The position numbers and the translations under genes were made by a program. Below, piece by piece: positions 34,606 through 42,140 of a stretch of 42,392 bases of DNA. The notes beneath the pieces are model-generated. The model ran no database searches. It saw only the letters and a list, made by a program, of their open reading frames with translations, and was not told the DNA's origin. Source of the DNA: an uncultured Eubacteriales bacterium (GTDB lineage: Bacteria; Bacillota; Clostridia; Lachnospirales; Lachnospiraceae); assembly GCA_900316755.1 (NCBI GenBank), contig ONED01000006.1, positions 1 to 42,392 of the forward strand, read 5' to 3'. Each line of letters begins with the position of its first letter. The stretch's first letter is position 1.

Positions 34606-35536
34606 TATACCGTGTAATTTTTGCCCAATTCTTAGGAAAGCCCATCTCTTTCAGTAAGTGGTCTTCCGTGAGGTGAGGGCACTTTTTCAGCACGTTTTTT
34701 ATCAAAAGAGACAGATTCTTGCGGAACATCTTAAATTCTTCATTTGGAATTAGATATCTGAGAGCAATAACAACGGCGAACAAATCCTTCTTGCCCATAA
34801 TAAACTGTCCTTTTTTCTGTGGTAATTGCAACTTGCTGTGTAGGGGCATATCCGGAATTGCTTCATTTACTTGAAAAGAGTAAAGTCGCTCTCCATGTGC
34901 ACATACATTTCTGCAACTTGCAAGAATACGGATAAATTGATGCAATTGAACCTCTGTCATATTTGCGAAACTCAGACTTACCTTTGCACGAATATCTGTC
35001 GTTGCGTACTGATACATTTTAGAAATCTGACCAAAAGTAAGCGCATTAGTAGCGACCCATAAAGGCACATTCTGATAAATTGTTGCATAGTGTGTTATGT
35101 AAGGATAAGGGCTTGGCAAAGCAATAGATTTACTAAGCGTATTAACCAAACGTGTAATATCTCTAGTAGTCTTGCGTGTTACATTGTAATTATTAACATC
35201 TAAATAAGCCGCCTGTTGTTCTCCGTATTTTTCGCAAAAATAGTAGGAGAGCATAGATTTTAACTGGCGTTCAACGTGCAAGATGTATTTGAGAAACAGT
35301 GTACGTAATTCTTCGTCAAAATAATAGAATGCAGTAATTTCTTCAAATGTAACACCGTGCAGATATTTTCCTGATGGCTTATGTTTGAATAAATCCTTGT
35401 ATCCACCAACTAAAGTGAAATAGCTTAATTTCTGTAATGTGTCTTTTGCAAATTCAGTATCAGAAATTACAAGCTGTTTTTCGTTTGTCAGTTTTTCAAT
35501 TTGTTGTTCATAAGTGAAAAATGTTTTATTAGGCAT
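34598..35536 (-). CDS. AbiF-like abortive infection protein (Abi_2 family, HEPN), locus 2
   Basis: A 312-aa Abi_2 protein, diverged from the one at 2147-3160 but with the same layout. The start region reads FFTYEQQIEKLTNEK, then SYFTLVGGYKDLF and FDEELRTLFLKYILHVE. The HEPN motif CRNVCAHGERL has R209 and H214 (RxxxxH). It probably acts on RNA to block phage replication. ATG 35536 is preceded by AAAGGAGG; the reading frame is open further upstream, but only through the small RNA. There is no XRE gene on its strand, unlike locus 1. A structured RNA with its own promoter and terminator ends 29 nt before the start codon. Confidence 0.87.
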   Translation of the reverse strand: MPNKTFFTYEQQIEKLTNEKQLVISDTEFAKDTLQKLSYFTLVGGYKDLFKHKPSGKYLHGVTFEEITAFYYFDEELRTLFLKYILHVERQLKSMLSYYFCEKYGEQQAAYLDVNNYNVTRKTTRDITRLVNTLSKSIALPSPYPYITHYATIYQNVPLWVATNALTFGQISKMYQYATTDIRAKVSLSFANMTEVQLHQFIRILASCRNVCAHGERLYSFQVNEAIPDMPLHSKLQLPQKKGQFIMGKKDLFAVVIALRYLIPNEEFKMFRKNLSLLIKNVLKKCPHLTEDHLLKEMGFPKNWAKITRYKK

Positions 35537-35564
35537 TTCCGATTCCTCCTTTGCGTAATAAGGG

Positions 35565-35632
35565 TAAAAAAAGGAGCCCACGCATGGACTCCCTCGGCTG
35601 CGGGCATCGCAAGTTTCCGCAGCGCAACCACT
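35565..35632 (-). ncRNA. Candidate AbiF RNA upstream of the second abiF-like gene
   Basis: A minus-strand RNA of about 68 nt. A first hairpin GCTGCGG/CCGCAGC (7 bp, 13-nt loop) is followed by a linker GAGG and a terminator stem GGAGTCCA/TGGGCTCC (8 bp, loop TGCG) with seven U. A good promoter lies directly upstream. Structured RNAs next to abiF-type genes are a reported class (AbiF RNA), and the position and size fit. It could be the RNA antitoxin or guide partner of the protein. An ordinary attenuator in front of abiF is the alternative, because the gene would be read only when the terminator is passed. Confidence 0.72.
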
Positions 35633-35638
35633 AAAGAT

Positions 35639-35667
35639 AATATACATTATGGACCAATGAAAGTCAA
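35639..35667 (-). promoter_or_regulatory. Promoter of the AbiF-associated RNA, locus 2
   Basis: On the minus strand there is -35 TTGACT (35667-35662), a 17-bp spacer and -10 TATATT (35644-35639). The transcript would begin near 35632. Confidence 0.72.
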
Positions 35668-35797
35668 ATAAAATTTTTCAATAGTGGCAATGTTATTATA
35701 TGTGTTGGGATAGAGGGTTATACAAAAATAATTTCGCACATTCGTATTAATTTAGATTCTGATTTATAGTGTGGTTATCAAAAATCAGTAGGAGATA

Positions 35798-35902
35798 ATG
35801 ATGACTACTGTATTTGAACAACAAGGCGTAAAATACGAAATGCGGGGCAATTATAACTTACCTTGTGTTATTCTACCAGCAGACACAGAGATACGGAAGT
35901 GA
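35798..35902 (+). pseudogene. TnpV-like transposon protein fragment
   Basis: A 33-34-codon frame with GGAG in front reads FEQQGVKYEMRGNYNLP and ILPADTE. This matches the N terminus of TnpV proteins of Tn4451/Tn1549-type elements as I remember it, where a GIWGQRH-like segment would follow. Here the frame stops instead. It is a relic of a mobile element between the AbiF and BlaI regions. Confidence 0.6.
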
Positions 35903-35922
35903 TTTATTCGTAAGACATTGAT

Positions 35923-35947
35923 AAAAAGGCACCGCCGTAGCGATGCC
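35923..35947 (-). terminator. Terminator of the blaI-M56 operon
   Basis: On the minus strand GGCATCGC pairs with GCGGTGCC (8 bp, loop TACG), followed by five T. Confidence 0.85.
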
Positions 35948-35954
35948 TTAGCTA

Positions 35955-38159
35955 TTAGGAAAATAATTTGTGTCCAACGATCACTGCATCTTTAGGTTCA
36001 AAATAATCACTCATCAGGCTACTAAGTCCGCTTGCTTTCCACGTTTGCTCAAATGTAATATCCTTTGAATTACTCAAAACAATATAGGTTGTGTTTTTTG
36101 CGGCATTGTCCAATTTTCCTGTGATTTCCAAGCGGTATTTATATGTGTATCCTTCGCAAGACCAAGTTCCGTCTGTCGCCTTATAGTGCAACTTTTGATA
36201 CACAAATTCTTCATTATCATATTTTGCTTGAATGTCCTCTGACGGCGTTACCTCATACAATTCTAAATGGTTAGGATAATGTGTTGCGGTTTTTACTTGT
36301 GAGTCTGCTTTGTTAAGTAGTTCAATCCCATTATTCAAGTCGGCATCAAACTCAGTACAGTTCTTGATAAGCTCATCCGTCACGGCAACTGTTACGAACC
36401 ATCCCGCCATTTCAGTGTCTACCAATTCGGCGTTTGTTGTTTCTGTGATATGCACACAAAATGATTTTTCATCGTACCCAATGCTATGCACCTTAAAACG
36501 ATGGGTGCTATTGTTTGCACTTACATAGACCAACATCAAACTATTATCTTCAAAAAATGCACTATCATATTTTGCAGTTGCATTATTAAAAGAAGGAACT
36601 TCGTCCCCACTACCATCCATAGTAAAAGTATCACCAAATGTTCGTTTGAATTGTTCTAAATCATTCAAGGTATCAAATCTGTAGATAGGTAAATGTTGAA
36701 CACTACTGATAGCCATTTTCTCTCTATTAAGTGCTCCAAAATAAATTTCGCTTGCTTCTGCCCAATTCGCATAAGATACTGTTGATTCAAAAGAGTGAAC
36801 ATTAGTTGAATCTGCACCGCCAATAGCCGGCTCACTTACATTGTATTTTTCGATATGCTCGAAAATTTCCTTTGCCTTTTCAGGATTTATAACTTTATAG
36901 CTAAGAGTTGGCTTTACACCATCATTCACCCAAACTGATGAGAAATCAGAATTAAAGTGAATATATAAACCTTTCAAGTATGAGTAAATTGTAGGATCAG
37001 TGTCTTGCTTTGTTTGCAATACAAGTGTATGACTTGCATCTCTATCTTCACTTCGGTTCAGGGATACTTCTTTGCGAGAGATTTTGATGTCTGAAAGATC
37101 TTCTAACAAATCCTTGCTGATTGCACCTATTGAATGATACGTTTCTCCATCTGACACCCAAACCGCAACCGTTTCTTCTGTTATTGAGTTCAGAGTTCTA
37201 TTTTCAATATCCTTCAGTTTATTGGAAGTCGGATTGGTCAAGAAACATACCGCAACTGCAACACTTGCAATAATCGCTACAACAATAATCCAAAAGGCGG
37301 GTTTCTTATAATTCAAAATCGACTTCACTCTATCTTTTACTCCTACCTCACCAAAAGCAAGAGGACAAGCGGCAATCATACGGCGATTCACACTACAGTT
37401 AAGTAGTGCTTGCGAATAGTCCGCTTTCTGCTCGGTGTTTAATTCTTTAATAACCTTTTCATCGCAAGCAAGCTCAATATCACGACAAAGCAACACATAG
37501 CCGAGCCACATCAAAGGATTGGACCAATGAAGTGTGAGGATAAGAAAACCTAGCGGTTTCCACCAATGGTCTTTGCGATTGATATGTGCTTGTTCGTGAG
37601 CGATAACGTGTTCCATGTCTTGCTCATTCATATTGAATGGCAAATATATCTTTGGCTTAATAATACCAAGTACAAACGGAGAAATAACATTTTCACTCTG
37701 AAAGATATTGTCCCGAAGTAAAATTGCCGTGCCGATTTTTCGTTTTACACGGACATAACTGATTATGGTATATAACACCAATCCTATAATTCCCACAAGC
37801 CAAATAACTGCGAAAGTAGGAATCCATAATTGCAATGGATTTGCACTCGTTGCAGGATTGGGGGTGAATGATTCACTGATAAAAGGATTTACAATGTTAT
37901 TGATGATAGGAACACCCGAATTGATTTCAGGGGTTCTATCCATCATTATTTCCGGACTAATTGTTTCAGCACTCGGTATAAGGCTCATTACACTCTCAAT
38001 AGAGAATGGGCAAATTAGTCTGATAGCCACAATCCCCCATAAAAGCACAGTAATCCATTTTGGTGCTTTTTTGAGTAACAACCTCAAAAGCAATACTGCA
38101 AGCACAATCCAACTTGCCGATATGCTCATATTCACAATGTTTAAGAAGAACTCGCTCAT
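35955..38159 (-). CDS. M56-family (BlaR1-like) membrane metallopeptidase sensor
   Basis: A 734-aa membrane protein. The N-terminal part (about 1-310) is an M56 peptidase with four or so transmembrane helices, a zinc motif HEQAH near 190 and the second-site ELACDE. Another helix (about 290-310) leads to an extracellular region of about 420 residues. This region is not the penicillin-binding transpeptidase domain of BlaR1/MecR1, and I do not recognise it. The protein overlaps BlaI by 4 nt. On sensing an external signal it should trigger loss of the BlaI repressor. The signal is unknown, and no beta-lactamase gene is adjacent. Confidence 0.85.
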   Translation of the reverse strand: MSEFFLNIVNMSISASWIVLAVLLLRLLLKKAPKWITVLLWGIVAIRLICPFSIESVMSLIPSAETISPEIMMDRTPEINSGVPIINNIVNPFISESFTPNPATSANPLQLWIPTFAVIWLVGIIGLVLYTIISYVRVKRKIGTAILLRDNIFQSENVISPFVLGIIKPKIYLPFNMNEQDMEHVIAHEQAHINRKDHWWKPLGFLILTLHWSNPLMWLGYVLLCRDIELACDEKVIKELNTEQKADYSQALLNCSVNRRMIAACPLAFGEVGVKDRVKSILNYKKPAFWIIVVAIIASVAVAVCFLTNPTSNKLKDIENRTLNSITEETVAVWVSDGETYHSIGAISKDLLEDLSDIKISRKEVSLNRSEDRDASHTLVLQTKQDTDPTIYSYLKGLYIHFNSDFSSVWVNDGVKPTLSYKVINPEKAKEIFEHIEKYNVSEPAIGGADSTNVHSFESTVSYANWAEASEIYFGALNREKMAISSVQHLPIYRFDTLNDLEQFKRTFGDTFTMDGSGDEVPSFNNATAKYDSAFFEDNSLMLVYVSANNSTHRFKVHSIGYDEKSFCVHITETTNAELVDTEMAGWFVTVAVTDELIKNCTEFDADLNNGIELLNKADSQVKTATHYPNHLELYEVTPSEDIQAKYDNEEFVYQKLHYKATDGTWSCEGYTYKYRLEITGKLDNAAKNTTYIVLSNSKDITFEQTWKASGLSSLMSDYFEPKDAVIVGHKLFS

Positions 38160-38527
38160 TTTGATTCTCCTTTCCTAAAGCGGTCTATCATTTTTTGAAC
38201 CGCATCAATCTCTGCATCAGAAATCTTTTGGTGTTTTGTGAATGCTGCGATAAATGCAGGTAATGAACCTTCAAATGTTTTCTCGACCATTTCATTCAGC
38301 TCTGCCGCTTGTACTTGGTCTTTGCTAACAAGCGATGTGACAACTGTATTTTCGTTTTTTAACACTCCACGTTCAGACAATCGCTTGATAACGGTGTAAG
38401 TAGTGGTGGGTTTCCAACCAAGTTGTTCTTTGCAAAGTTCTACAAGTTTACTGCTTTTAACAGGTTCATTCTCCCACAAAATCAAACAAAAGCGATATTC
38501 GCTTTCAAATACTTTCGGTGTGTCCAT
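38156..38527 (-). CDS. blaI: BlaI/MecI/CopY-family repressor
   Basis: A 123-aa winged-helix repressor. The DNA-binding half has CLILWENEPVKSSKLVELCK and WKPTTTYTVIKRLSERGVL. The C-terminal half (NEMVEKTFEGSLPAFIAAF) is the dimerisation part, where the partner peptidase normally leads to cleavage. Length is typical. It is the first gene of an operon with the M56 peptidase. The promoter upstream contains repeated CTCTAAT/ATTAGAG half-sites, probably its operators. Confidence 0.92.
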   Translation of the reverse strand: MDTPKVFESEYRFCLILWENEPVKSSKLVELCKEQLGWKPTTTYTVIKRLSERGVLKNENTVVTSLVSKDQVQAAELNEMVEKTFEGSLPAFIAAFTKHQKISDAEIDAVQKMIDRFRKGESK

Positions 38528-38541
38528 AGCAAATCTCCTTT

Positions 38542-38595
38542 CTCTAATCCATTAGAGTACGTATATACTCTAACATATTAGAGCTAAAATGTCAA
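38542..38595 (-). promoter_or_regulatory. blaI promoter with tandem palindromic operators
   Basis: On the minus strand there is -35 TTGACA (38595-38590), a 17-bp spacer and -10 TAGAGT (38572-38567). CTCTAAT-cc-ATTAGAG (38542-38557) is a perfect palindrome, and CTCTAA-catA-TTAGAG (38568-38583) is a second one in the spacer. The half-sites between them form a third, TAGAGTA...TACTCTA-like (38553-38572). Four half-sites thus cover -10 to +20, a layout suited to cooperative BlaI repression. Confidence 0.75.
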
Positions 38596-38686
38596 GGGAT
38601 TCGTAAGAATGCTCAAAGAAAAGTAAAAGTACTGAAGTGAAGAATCGAAATCTGGAAAATGAATTGACTTTTGTCTCATTAGCGGG

Positions 38687-38718
38687 TAGACAGTCAGAGT
38701 GATGGCTGTCTATTTTTT
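38687..38718 (+). terminator. Orphan intrinsic terminator between blaI and yaaA
   Basis: TAGACAGTC pairs with GGCTGTCTA (9 bp, 8-nt loop), then six T. No plus-strand gene ends just before it, so it is probably left over from a deleted gene or element. The remaining sequence between 38528 and 38870 shows no other gene. Confidence 0.7.
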
Positions 38719-38835
38719 GTTGAATTACGGTTGGAACAAGTATATGATTTTATTGGGATATACGCAGTGAATAAAAAGTTTGGATTCCGATTATACGGAA
38801 AAATCATAAAATGATAAACTATATGGCACCTTTTG

Positions 38836-38844
38836 TGCTATACT
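38836..38844 (+). promoter_or_regulatory. Extended -10 promoter of yaaA
   Basis: TGCTATACT is an extended -10 (TGn plus TATACT). No clear -35 is seen. The start would be near 38851. Confidence 0.4.
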
Positions 38845-38874
38845 AATCCTATTATGATTGGATAGAAGGGATTC

Positions 38875-38946
38875 GTGATCATTCGTGCAAATGATAAAGT
38901 AAAAGCGTCGGATGATCCGGAGAAGATGTTAGGTGAAGTGCGATGA
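38875..38946 (+). CDS. Possible small upstream ORF coupled to yaaA
   Basis: A 23-codon frame from GTG (AAGGG in front) reads MIIRANDKVKASDDPEKMLG and a few more residues. Its TGA overlaps the ATG of yaaA as ATGA. It may be a leader peptide coupling translation or the 3' remnant of a lost gene. The product is not recognised. Confidence 0.35.
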   Translation: MIIRANDKVKASDDPEKMLGEVR

Positions 38947-39701
38947 AGATAATACTCTCTCCTGCTAAAAAAATGAATGTGGATACGGAGATCCTGCAGT
39001 ATATAGATTTGCCGGAACATTTGCCACAGACAGAGGAAATTCTGTCGTGGCTTCGGACAAAGTCTTTTGAGGAATTGAAAAAATTGTGGGGTTGCAATGA
39101 GAAGATTGCAAAACTGAATTATGAGCGATTGAAACAGATGAATCTTTATCAGCAGCTAACTCCGGCGGTCCTTTCTTATGAAGGAATCGCATATCAGTAT
39201 ATGGCGCCGGCGGTTTTTGAGGATGGTCAATTTGAGTATGTACAGGAGCATTTAAGAATTCTGTCAGCATTTTACGGAGTATTGCGCCCAATGGACGGAG
39301 TGACTCCGTATCGTCTGGAAATGCAGGCGAAAGCAGCAATCGGAGGACACAGGGATCTGTATCATCTATGGGGCAGCAGATTATATGAAGCTGTGAGAGA
39401 CAACGACGGCGTGATTTTGAATCTGGCTTCAAAAGAATATTCAAAATGTATTGAAAAATATTTGACAGAGAATGATACATATATTACCTGTGTGTTTGGA
39501 GAAATCGTCAATGGAAAAGTGGTGCAGAAGGGAACATACGCAAAAATGGCAAGAGGCGAGATGGTGCGTTTCATGGCAGAGCACAGGGTGGAAAAGCTTG
39601 AAGAGATAAAGGCATTTGACAGATTGAATTACGCATTCAGTGAAGAAATGTCATCGGAGACGGAATATGTATTTATCAAATCAAAGGACTCATCTAAATA
39701 A
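38943..39701 (+). CDS. yaaA: YaaA-family peroxide stress protein
   Basis: A 252-aa protein of the YaaA/DUF328 family, which in E. coli lowers free iron during peroxide stress and has a DNA-binding fold. Family landmarks are MKIILSPAKKM at the start, YxGxxY-like SYEGIAYQYMAP, RILSAFYGVLRPMDGVTPYRLEM, LWGSRLYEAV, NLASKEYSK and GEIVNGK. Length is normal. A weak AGGTG precedes the ATG, and the upstream small frame overlaps the start. Confidence 0.92.
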   Translation: MKIILSPAKKMNVDTEILQYIDLPEHLPQTEEILSWLRTKSFEELKKLWGCNEKIAKLNYERLKQMNLYQQLTPAVLSYEGIAYQYMAPAVFEDGQFEYVQEHLRILSAFYGVLRPMDGVTPYRLEMQAKAAIGGHRDLYHLWGSRLYEAVRDNDGVILNLASKEYSKCIEKYLTENDTYITCVFGEIVNGKVVQKGTYAKMARGEMVRFMAEHRVEKLEEIKAFDRLNYAFSEEMSSETEYVFIKSKDSSK

Positions 39702-39711
39702 TCTCGCAGGT

Positions 39712-39819
39712 ATGATTTGCAATGTCGACTATGGCGGAGTTGTTATAAAGAAATACAAGGAGATGATACCCCAGTTCTCTGCCTATGTTGACAAAGAAGG
39801 CATATCAAGAGTAAAATAA
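39712..39819 (+). other. Short open frame after yaaA, probable gene remnant
   Basis: A 35-codon frame reads MICNVDYGGVVIKKYKEM, then a PQFSAYVDKEG stretch, and stops at TAA 39819. It has no ribosome binding site and starts 11 nt after yaaA. Its composition looks coding, so it is most likely the end of a lost gene. I do not recognise it. Confidence 0.3.
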
Positions 39820-39857
39820 GTATTTGAAAAGAGACAAAACATAGTGAGGTGACACCT

Positions 39858-41090
39858 ATGAAATGTATGTTCATGCACAAAAGAATTGCAGTGGCAGAAT
39901 TAGAACTTGATGATGCTACTAGTTTTATAAAAAAGATAAATCACGTATATGCACCCGAACATCTTCCAATTGGTGTTTCGATAAAGGAAGGCATCGTAGA
40001 TCGTGGGGAATTTAACGACTGGTGGACAGACCGTTCCATTCCGGCAAGTCGTTCGGGAATTCGTGATGCGCTGGAAACTCTGGACATAACGAGTACAAAA
40101 ATGCTTCTGGTTCGATGCTATGGTTTAAGTCTTTCTGACCAATACTGGATTTGTCCGGAAGACAAAAATCTGACTTGGGATGAAATAAATTTTTTCGAGA
40201 ACCCATTTTCAGATGATATAGGGGATGTACTGTTTGGGGCAAGGAAAAAAGACAATGTATTTGACTTTAGTTCTCCGGATAACACATCGGATGGTAATTT
40301 GAAAAAACGTTGGAAGATAATTGGCGGAGAAAGATGCCTTGTAAAAGGTGGTTCGAATCCATTTCGTCAGCAACCTTTTAATGAAGTAATTGCGACAGGC
40401 ATTATGGAGCGTCTTAACATTCCGCATATTCCATATACAGTTATTTGGAATCAAGGAGCTCCTTACAGTGTATGTGCAGATTTTATAACCGAGGACACAG
40501 AACTGATTCCCGCATGGCGTATTATGCAGATACAGAAGCAGGATAACAGCACATCAAGATATCAGCATTTTGTAAACTGTTGCGAAGCATTAGGTATTCA
40601 TAACGTGATTCCATATCTCGACCGGATGATAGTGCTTGACTATATCATTGCGAACGAAGATAGGCATCTCAATAATTTTGGTGTGATTCGAAATGCAGAG
40701 ACACTTGAATGGATTGGTATGGCACCGATTTATGACAGCGGAAGTTCACTGGGATATGATAAACTGACGAGTCAGATAAGATTAGGAAAAGAGATTACTT
40801 GTAAGCCATTTAAGAAGCATCATGAAGAACAGCTAAAACTGGTATCGTCATTCGAATGGATTTGTTTTGAGAATCTTTCAGATATAGGGGAATTGATTAC
40901 GAATACGTTCCGCATGGGGGATGCATCAGATTATGTGGATGAGTCGAGGGTGAGTGCCATTTTGGATAGTGTGAAAAAACGCATTCGCCAGGTGGAAGAA
41001 TTCGCAATGACTCATACACAAGCGGAAGTTCTGTCTACAGAAGATGATGTAGAAGAAAATGTGGCTGAATCCTATGGAACGAAAATGTAA
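39858..41090 (+). CDS. HipA-like kinase-domain protein without HipB partner
   Basis: A 410-aa protein. The N-terminal 140 residues have no recognised domain. From about 150 on there is a HipA-type kinase core: CLVKGGSNPFRQQPFNE (nucleotide-binding lysine), NEDRHLNNFGVI (catalytic D and N), then APIYDSGSSLGYD (metal-binding D). HipA kinases phosphorylate cellular targets such as a tRNA synthetase, and are normally paired with a HipB antitoxin. No HTH gene lies immediately upstream. ATG 39858 follows GAGGTG at 6 nt and is preferred over GTG 39849. Its role may be toxin or regulatory kinase. Confidence 0.78.
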   Translation: MKCMFMHKRIAVAELELDDATSFIKKINHVYAPEHLPIGVSIKEGIVDRGEFNDWWTDRSIPASRSGIRDALETLDITSTKMLLVRCYGLSLSDQYWICPEDKNLTWDEINFFENPFSDDIGDVLFGARKKDNVFDFSSPDNTSDGNLKKRWKIIGGERCLVKGGSNPFRQQPFNEVIATGIMERLNIPHIPYTVIWNQGAPYSVCADFITEDTELIPAWRIMQIQKQDNSTSRYQHFVNCCEALGIHNVIPYLDRMIVLDYIIANEDRHLNNFGVIRNAETLEWIGMAPIYDSGSSLGYDKLTSQIRLGKEITCKPFKKHHEEQLKLVSSFEWICFENLSDIGELITNTFRMGDASDYVDESRVSAILDSVKKRIRQVEEFAMTHTQAEVLSTEDDVEENVAESYGTKM

Positions 41091-41133
41091 CTAATGGACA
41101 GTTTATTTATGTCTGATACCCCACAAATGAAAC

Positions 41134-41162
41134 TTGACCGTCCAATAATATGACATTAAAAT
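41134..41162 (+). promoter_or_regulatory. Promoter of the AIM24-family gene
   Basis: -35 TTGACC (41134-41139), 17-bp spacer, -10 TAAAAT (41157-41162). Confidence 0.6.
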
Positions 41163-41201
41163 GAAGAAAAAGAGATGCGGTAGCGAGAAAAGGAGGCTCA
41201 T

Positions 41202-41903
41202 ATGAATTATATAATAAAAGGTGATTCGGATTGTCCTTTGTTAGAAGTAAGTCTATCAAGGGGCGAAACGATTAGAATGGAAAGCGGTTCCATGGTTTTC
41301 ATGAAAGATGTGGAACTGCAAGGCAAATTAAATGCTAAGGACAAGGGCATTGGCGGCTTATTTAGTGCCATTGGCAGAAGCATGACTTCGGGAGAGAGTA
41401 TGTTTATTACTTCCGCTATCGGTCAAAGCGATAAAGCGGTTGTGGGCATTGCCCCATCCATTCCGGGCAAGATTTCTCACTTGAAGGTGGGAGGCAATGT
41501 ACAGTACCGTTTAAATACCGGTGCGTTCTTATGCTGTGATGAATCTGTGACTTACGAAATGCGCTCTCAAAAATTAGCGAAGGCACTATTCTCAGGAACC
41601 GGTGGGTTATTCGTTATGGAAACTACAGGCATCGGTGATATTTTTATATCTTCTTACGGCGATATCATTGAACTTGAGGTAACTCCCGATGAGCCAATTA
41701 CGATTGATAATGAACATGTTGTTGCGTGGGATGCGTCTCTCGATTATCACATTGAAGTGGCTTCAGGTATGTTTGGCTTTACTTCAGGAGAAGGTCTGGT
41801 AAACAAGTTCTCGGGGAATGGGAAAGTATATATCCAGACAAGAAATATTCATTCTCTGGCGAATGCAATTATTCCATTCCTGCCGACGAATACGAACAAC
41901 TAA
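41202..41903 (+). CDS. AIM24 / TIGR00266-family protein
   Basis: A 233-aa cytoplasmic protein of the AIM24 family (beta-sandwich tryptophan-RNA-binding-attenuator-like fold). Features are VSLSRGETIRMESGSMVFM, GKLNAKDKGIGGLFSAIGR, SGTGGLFVMETTG and VVAWDASLDYHI. The biochemical role of the bacterial family is unsettled. AGGAGG precedes the ATG. It appears to be co-transcribed with the YbaK relic and the MATE gene. Confidence 0.88.
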   Translation: MNYIIKGDSDCPLLEVSLSRGETIRMESGSMVFMKDVELQGKLNAKDKGIGGLFSAIGRSMTSGESMFITSAIGQSDKAVVGIAPSIPGKISHLKVGGNVQYRLNTGAFLCCDESVTYEMRSQKLAKALFSGTGGLFVMETTGIGDIFISSYGDIIELEVTPDEPITIDNEHVVAWDASLDYHIEVASGMFGFTSGEGLVNKFSGNGKVYIQTRNIHSLANAIIPFLPTNTNN

Positions 41904-41922
41904 AGATACAGGAGGCATTGCT

Positions 41923-42135
41923 ATGGCAATCGAAAAAGTCAAAGCGTATTTTAAAAAATATAATATGGAAAACCGGATACAAGAATTTGATGTATCAAGC
42001 GCAACAGTAGAGCTTGCAGCCGGCGATACCAAGATTGATAATTCCAAATATAAAAAACAGTTTGGAACAAAGGCGAAAATGCTTTCCCCACAAGAAGTGG
42101 AAACAAAGGTAGGACATGTCTGCAAAGGATGGTAG
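41923..42135 (+). pseudogene. YbaK/EbsC-type aminoacyl-tRNA deacylase relic with two in-frame internal deletions
   Basis: A 70-aa frame that keeps the two ends of a YbaK-family protein but not its middle. It starts MAIEKVKAYFKKY, then SSATVELA joins directly to AGDTKIDNSKYKKQFGTKAKM. After VETKVGH it jumps to VCKGW, which resembles the family C-terminal end. Both gaps preserve the frame. Comparable proteins are about 150-160 aa, so about half is missing and activity is unlikely. The start has GGAGG in front and it lies directly before the MATE gene. I infer deletion by slippage; the original residues are from memory of the family. Confidence 0.75.
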
Positions 42136-42140
42136 AAAAG

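Noticed and set aside
38664-38718. Small RNA gene (TTGACT-17-TAGACA followed by the orphan terminator)
   Set aside because: The -10 would overlap the terminator stem and the RNA would be under 20 nt. The match is probably chance.
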